DNA of 64,000 nucleotides, taken from positions 4,468,462 to 4,532,461 of the forward strand of contig NC_012878.2 of assembly GCF_000003195.3 (NCBI RefSeq), read 5' to 3'. Position numbers and translations under genes: made by a program. This DNA is from Sorghum bicolor. Taxonomy: Eukaryota > Streptophyta > Magnoliopsida > Poales > Poaceae. Every line of letters begins with the position of its first letter. The first letter of the stretch is position 1. The notes beneath the pieces are model-generated. The model did no database searches. It saw only the letters and a list, made by a program, of their open reading frames with translations, and was not told the origin of the DNA. Positions 58,894 through 64,000 of the stretch are shown here, piece by piece.

Positions 58894-60045
58894 CACTACC
58901 GAAATCCACATTTTTGCTGAGTGTTTGTTTTAACACTCGGCAAATAAGCCTTTTTGCCAAGTGTTTTTCTTTGACACTCGGCAAAGAAGGCAAAGAGCTT
59001 CTTTGCCGAGTGTCAAAAAAAACACTCGGAAAAAAAAATTTCAAATTGAATTTTGAAGCCCTAATCGAATTCAAATGAAAAAGTTTTTAACTACAAAGTT
59101 GTACAACTTCTCAAGATCTACAATATTTATTTTGATTATTTCTTCATTTGACAAAGCCAAAATAAATTTGTTTACAAATTTTACATATATCTCTTATAGT
59201 TTATAAAACTATAAGAGAGATATATAAGATTTTAGAAAAATATTTAGAATCGCAATGTCGGATGAACAAATGACAAAATAATCAAAATAAACTCCGTAGA
59301 TCTTGAGGAGTTATGAAATTTTATATTTGACAACTTTTTCATTTGAGTTCATCTTATCATACAAAACCGCGTTTTAAATTGAAAATTTTAAAATTTGAAT
59401 ATTTTTAAACAACCTCGGATGGAATAACTCCCTAAATAAACTTTGTAGATCTCAAAAAGTTATGAATTATGAAACTTTATGTTGACAACTTTTTATTTTG
59501 GAATCATCTTGTCATGCAAAAACTACGTTTGAATTTCTCAAATTTAAAATTCAAATTTTGTAAACGACCTCGGATGGAGAAACTCCCTAAATGAAAATTG
59601 TAGATCCCAAAAATTTATGAAACTTTGTAATTGACAATTTTTTAATTTTGAAATCATTTAGGACCTCAAATAATCAATTTACACATAATTTGGTATAATA
59701 TTTGAGGAACCAAAATGCAATATAAATATAAGTCATAGTGTGGTGCAATGGTTAAGAGTGGAGACACAAGAAGTCACAGGTTCAAATCCCATGGGCCGCA
59801 AAGATGCAACAAATAGAACTTGGCCAGGAGGGCCTCCCTCAAAAAAATTCCCTTTTTTTGGATTTTTTTTCGTTTTTATCTTTGCCGAGTGTCCGAAAAA
59901 TAGCACTCGGCAAAGATCTCTTTGCTGGCTAAATTTTGTCGTGTGGTCTTTGCTGAGTGTGGCACTCGGCAAAGACTTTGCCGAGTATATTTGGGCCTTT
60001 GCTGAGTGCCACAAACACTTGTCAAAGCATGGGTATCCTATAGTG
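58894..60045. mobile_element. CACTA element with ATT target duplication
   Basis: 1152 bp, CACTACCGAAATCC at the left and TATCCTATAGTG at the right, ATT directly repeated (58891-58893, 60046-60048). Same TTTGCCGAGTG subterminal repeat family as the element between D and E. The AT-rich centre contains imperfect direct repeats of CCTCGGATGGA and GTTGACAACTTTTT and a tRNA-like A/B box pair. No transposase. Confidence 0.88.
59741..59789 (+). promoter_or_regulatory. tRNA-like Pol III A/B boxes inside CACTA element
   Basis: TGGTGCAATGG (59741-59751) fits TRGYNNARNGG exactly. GGTTCAAATCC (59779-59789) fits the B box with one change. No proper tRNA cloverleaf closes around it. Its function, if any, is unknown. 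Confidence 0.5.
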
Positions 60046-60048
60046 ATT

Positions 60049-60605
60049 GTTTCTATTTCTATTTTCTGAATTATTTGTGTGTTTCTTGTTCATCAATAAA
60101 CCATGATCCCAAATACGGCCACCAAGAGAAGGCTATGAATTTAATTTCTTATATGTAAGGCTTTGTTTATTATGAGCGATGTAAATATTCATAATGGACA
60201 AAGATCCTTCTTGTAAGCATCGGTAGATGAAAAGGTATGGTACGTACCCACTGCTATATGAAGTGATTTTTATAGGTGCTCACATTCAGTTCCCAAAGGC
60301 TAAAGGCATGAAGCCACTTCCTAACTTGAATTGGACACCAGCCTTGGCTTGGTCAACAATATCTTATTGAGCACTACAGTGAGTGTTTGGATCATTCAAC
60401 TCCATCTTCTGCTGCAAGGTCCAACAGTTCAAGATTGTAATTTCCCTTCAGCGTGCCAGGTCATTCTCAACTCTTTCTGTCATGATTCTTAGAATAACTT
60501 ATAATTTCGAATGGAAGAAGTAATATGTGTACACTGCTCACCCTGCTCATATTTCGTTTGGCTGATAAGCATGATAGAAAAGTACCGTTGGCTGATTTAT
60601 TATGA
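60049..60605. other. Intergenic DNA between E and F
   Basis: No gene recognised. A worn Stowaway-like end (ATAACTTATAATTTCGAATGG) lies near 60490. Confidence 0.45.
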
Positions 60606-60608
60606 GTA

Positions 60609-61189
60609 AAGTTGAGCATGCAGCACGCGGGCCAAAGACACAGCCTAAAGCACGGTGATTTGGCCCAGTCCGAGCACGGCACAGCCCGGATCCCAACCGT
60701 GTCTGTGTCGGCCCGAAGCACGTAGCAGGCCGTGCTTGGGCCAACCTCTCGGACCACTGAGCGACACGGCCCGGTCCGCTTTTAATAACAGGCATGGTGT
60801 GAGCCTGGTATCAGGGAACTTGTGAAACTTAAAGTATCAAGTTGTGTGACCTGTGAAACTTATGATTTTTAGCATGTGAAATATGATTTGTGAAGTATAT
60901 TATGTTATGTGAATTATGAAGTATCAAGTTCTGTGACTTGAATGTGATTTACTTATGCTTTGTTGAATTCTGTATTAAATCTGGTATTTTTCATATAGCG
61001 AGTTATGGACTACTGGGCCTCGTGCTCTTCAGGCTAGCTCGTTTTGAAAATCGGCCCACGTGAGATAGGCACGGTGGCCGGTGGAGGCATGGCCCGGTGG
61101 CGCACGGGCCATACGGGCCCGTGCCCTATCAAGTCGTGCACGGGCCCATGCCATACCGGGCCGGGCAGTCTGTTGCTCAACTTTAATAA
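60609..61189. mobile_element. GC-rich inverted-repeat element (hAT-like?)
   Basis: Left TAAAGTTGAGCATGCAG and right CTGTTGCTCAACTTTA form an inverted pair. The interior next to each end is unusually GC-rich with many GGCCCG / CGGGCC words (GGCACGGCACAGCCCGG, CATACCGGGCCGGGC); the middle 60.8-61.0 kb is AT-rich. No coding. The superfamily is uncertain because no clear target duplication is seen. Confidence 0.55.
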
Positions 61190-61223
61190 TGAGAGAAAAA
61201 TATAACTCAATGGCTGATACACT

Positions 61224-61331
61224 CAGCTGATAAGCTTAAACGAACGAGCTGATTAAAGTCAAAAAAATCATATTTCTCAGCTGATAAGCTTGCGAACAAG
61301 CTGATTAAAGTCAAAAAAATCATATTTCTAA
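61224..61331. repeat. 54-bp tandem duplication
   Basis: Two copies of CAGCTGATAAGCTT...GAACAAGCTGATTAAAG...ATCATATTTCT, starting at 61224 and 61278, differing at a few bases. Located about 300 bp upstream of gene F. Confidence 0.9.
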
Positions 61332-61612
61332 GGATACCACGGGTGGCTATGGTAGTAGCCAGACTTTTTCTAAAAAGTGGTCGTTGTACTCGGAGTCGTA
61401 TACATATTTTTGTAGCAGGTGCAGTGCAGGACTCGAACACGATCCGAGGCCCGGGCCGGCTAGTGTAAATAAACAGGGGCCTAATTGAACACGTTGGCGC
61501 GTTAATCCAGTCTCGGCGTCTGGCTACCTTACCTAGCTTAGGTTTTTATCTTGGAAGGAGGAGCGCCGCCGCCGCCGCGGCACACACAGAAGGTACACGT
61601 AGGTTTTCTGCC

Positions 61613-63097
61613 ATGGGCGACGTGCGGCGGCCCATCTTATACTCCAGTCAGCGGCGGTGGCGGACATGGTCGTCGGTGGCGGAGAGAGGGGAGTCCTCGC
61701 TCAGCAGGAAGCGGGCTCGTTCCCGGCCGCCGCCGCCGCGTCTCCCCCTGCGGTATTATTATTCCGACGACGTCGTCGTCGATGACGGAAGCCACGGCCG
61801 GAGCCACGACGACGACTACGGCGAAGAGGAGGAGGACGAGGAGCAAATCAGAACCGAAGACGATCGTTACCCATCACGGGGCAATGTGTCCTCTGGTGCC
61901 GACGATGCCGCGGAGGCCGGAGGAGCAGTCGAAGAGCAGCTGCCGCCGGAAGATGAAGACAGCGGCGACGACGACAGGCCTCTAAGCAGCGTCGTGGCAC
62001 GTGCACACACCCTCGTTCATCGACGCTCCATCTCCACTGCGCCGGCGTCCATGCCGGCGCCGGCACCACCAGAATCGTCACCAACGTCGTCGTCGTCGTC
62101 AGATAGCTCCTCTGTGATCAAGAACGTGACGGTGGAGAATTCCTCTGCATTTGATTGTAGCATCTGCTATCTCCCATTGAAGTCTCCCATCTTTCAGGTA
62201 TGGAATTGTATTCTTTTTTATCATATATAATGTCATCTGTGTAGATCAAAGTCTGTACTTTTATAAGGTTATTGATATTAACAATTTCATCAATCGAGCA
62301 AAATAATCAGTTTCTGTGGATTGCATATGCAGTGCCCGGTGGGTCACGTGGTGTGCTCGCCGTGCCACGACAAGCTCAGGCAGGCGACCAACTGCCATGT
62401 CTGCCGCGTCCCGATCCCCGGCGGCTACTTCCGGTGCAACGCCATGGAGAAGGTGGTGGACTCGATCCGCGTCCCGTGCCCGCACGCCGCCCACGGCTGC
62501 GCCGAGAGGATGGCGTACCATGACCGCGACGGCCACGCCCGGACGTGTGCGCACAAGCCATGCCACTGCCCCGGCGAGGGCTGCGGCTTCTCTGGCTCCG
62601 TGCAGACGACGCTCCTGGAGCACTTCGCCGCCGTGCACGGCTGGCCCTGCAGCGCCGGGACCGCCACCGGGATGAGTGGCTTTGTCGTCAGCCTTCGCAA
62701 GGGCTTCAACGTCGTCGTCGTCACCGCCGGCGCCGATGATTGTGGCACCACCACGACCACGACGGAGCAGCAGTACACGTTGGTGCTGAACGTGGAGCAG
62801 GCGGCACCGGTCTGCAACACCATCACTGCGTTCTGCATCCACCCTAGCCACACCGGCACTGTCACAGTCCGGCTCTCCTACTACCGGTGGTACCGGTGGT
62901 GGCGCCTAGACTCCGACTGCTGCCATCGCCGCCAGTACGCACAGTCGTCGCAGCTCGACGTCGTGTGCACGGACCTCTCCAATGGGATGCCTGGTCCCAG
63001 CAGCTGCTTCCCGTTGCTCGTGCCCAGGTGGTCTTCTCCAGGAGGAGAAGATGACGAAGATATCAGGGTCACGGTCAACTACATCCGCGGCAACTGA
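61613..63097 (+). CDS. SINA-like RING E3 ubiquitin ligase, gene F
   Basis: Exons 61613-62197 and 62333-63097, 449 residues, 135-bp phase-0 intron. It has the longest N-terminus of the cluster (about 180 residues), with a basic SRKRARSRPPPP segment, an acidic GEEEEDEEQ stretch, and a serine-rich linker; these are low-complexity and probably disordered. RING CSICYLPLKSPIFQ / CPVGHVVCSPC...CHVC is complete. Zinc clusters CPHAAHGC...HARTC and CHCPGEGC...HFAAVHGWPC. The C-terminal CTDLSNGMPGPSSCFPLLVPR departs from the usual CFQF. It is the most divergent member, with an aromatic RWYRWWR insertion. The first in-frame ATG is used, but a later start is possible because the N-terminus is not conserved. 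Expected E3 ligase; target unknown. Confidence 0.88.
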
Positions 63098-63498
63098 CCA
63101 CCAGTGGATCGTGCACACACATATAGGTATAGTCTTGTGCTAAAATTTTTCAATCCCTTTTTTTAATTTAGGTTCAATTTCTCAGTTTGGTCTACAGAAC
63201 AGTCTTGCTGCTAGCTAGCTACTTTGTTCTTTGTGTGCATGGATAATTATATAATGGATTATTGTTCATCACCATTAAGTTTGAATTCATATTGGAGGAT
63301 TTCCACTTGAAATTTCTTTTAGTTATAATTAATTCTCTATTATATTAGACTTGTGTTAATTTATACTAATGCAAACTAAACATTCACGACATATGGTTTC
63401 CCGATTCGTGGAGGTAATTCCCACGTGGGTGCGTGATGTTGACCCAAAATCAGTATCCGATACGCCTGCACTATGTTTTTTGACTATGATTAAGAGAG
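63098..63498. other. 3' flank of gene F
   Basis: AT-rich sequence, likely 3' untranslated region followed by intergenic DNA. Nothing else recognised. Confidence 0.5.
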
Positions 63499-64000
63499 AC
63501 AATGCATGTATTCGTGATAAATCTAAACACATAATAAATTATGAACAACTTATGCACATGATCTTATTCTTAGATCATTACATGACCACTAATTATATAT
63601 TGCGAAAAACTGAGAGGATTAGTGCTAGACCAACCAGAGTCTAATGATGTCATCCTGATCGCTGGAGACTTGATGTAGATGTAGATCTTGATGTATCACT
63701 AGCTGAGGGTTGTGGAACCCTCTAGAGGTGATGAATGTGAGTCGCCAAAATAGCGGCAGTCTTCCGGATGCCGCGACAATTCATGTATTCATAATAGATC
63801 TAAACACAATAAATTATGAACAACTTATGCACAGGATCTTATTCTTAGATCATTACATGACCATTAATTATATATTGCGGAAAACTGAGAGGATTAGTGC
63901 TAGACCTACCAGAGTCCAATGATGTCATCTTGATCGCTGGAGACTTGATGTAGATGTAGATCTTGATGTATCACCAACTGAGGGTTGTGGAACCCTCTAG
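63499..64000. repeat. 277-bp-period tandem repeat reaching the window edge
   Basis: Copy 1 starts ACAATGCATGTATTC at 63499, copy 2 ACAATTCATGTATTC at 63776. Both share TTATGAACAACTTATGCACA, AACTGAGAGGATTAGTGC and GAGGGTTGTGGAACCC, about 95% alike by eye. The second copy is cut by the window end, so more units may follow. It may be part of an LTR or satellite; no protein is evident. Confidence 0.85.

Noticed and set aside
59741..59789. Functional tRNA gene
   Set aside because: A and B boxes are present, but no acceptor or anticodon stem can be drawn and one B-box base is changed; treated as tRNA-like only.
1..64000. CRISPR arrays, operons, ribosomal RNA or organelle DNA insertions
   Set aside because: Searched by eye for regularly spaced repeats, rRNA cores and organelle genes; none seen. 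The genes are spliced nuclear plant genes.

Overview
This window looks like nuclear DNA of a panicoid grass, most likely sorghum or a close relative. The evidence is split genes with GT-AG introns, GC-rich coding exons in AT-rich surroundings, and typical grass transposons: CACTA elements with 'TTTGCCGAGTG' subterminal repeats, GGCCTTGTTTAG MITEs, a Stowaway, a Copia element with an initiator-tRNA-Met primer site, LINEs and a Helitron. There are no operons and no bacterial features. The species call is an inference; no database was available.

Layout. (1) 1-7703, + strand: the 3' part of a Raf-like MAPKKK of the kind that usually carries an N-terminal PB1 domain. Most of the gene lies left of the window, and one intron here is about 5.2 kb. 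(2) 8-13.6 kb: MITEs, a LINE remnant abutting the tail of a broken SINA-like gene, then a Helitron inserted in a MITE. (3) 13.8-19.3 kb: SINA-like gene A (+) and SINA-like gene B (-), with a LINE fragment and MITEs between them. (4) 19.6-25 kb: a MITE cluster, including a foldback Mutator-type element with a 9-bp target duplication, and a Stowaway. (5) 25.1-28.2 kb, - strand: a two-exon CYP93-like cytochrome P450. (6) 28.9-36.3 kb: MITEs, a SINA-like 3' fragment, CACTA debris and a 5'-truncated LINE. (7) 36.3-42.4 kb: SINA-like gene C, split by a 5.27-kb Copia retrotransposon. (8) 42.4-53.2 kb: repeat-rich DNA with degenerate LTRs, a clean solo LTR, a Harbinger-type MITE and a nested Pack-MULE-like foldback element. 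(9) 53.8-63.1 kb, + strand: SINA-like genes D, E and F in tandem, separated by two CACTA elements. (10) The right edge carries a 277-bp-period tandem repeat.

The main biological theme is a local family of SINA-like (SIAH-type) RING E3 ubiquitin ligases: four apparently intact genes (A, B, D, F), two broken ones (C by the Copia insertion, E by a 7-bp tandem duplication) and two 3' remnants. All six genes share one phase-0 intron between 'PPIFQ' and the next RING cysteine, which argues for tandem or segmental duplication, not retroposition. The expected products would ubiquitinate unknown substrates, with the RING recruiting E2 and the SINA zinc fingers and C-terminal domain binding partners. 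The kinase and P450 show no functional link to the family. I found no wholly new biological system. The most unusual points are the birth-and-death pattern of the E3 family, a RING with Tyr in place of its His ligand, and tRNA-like Pol III promoter modules inside two CACTA elements.
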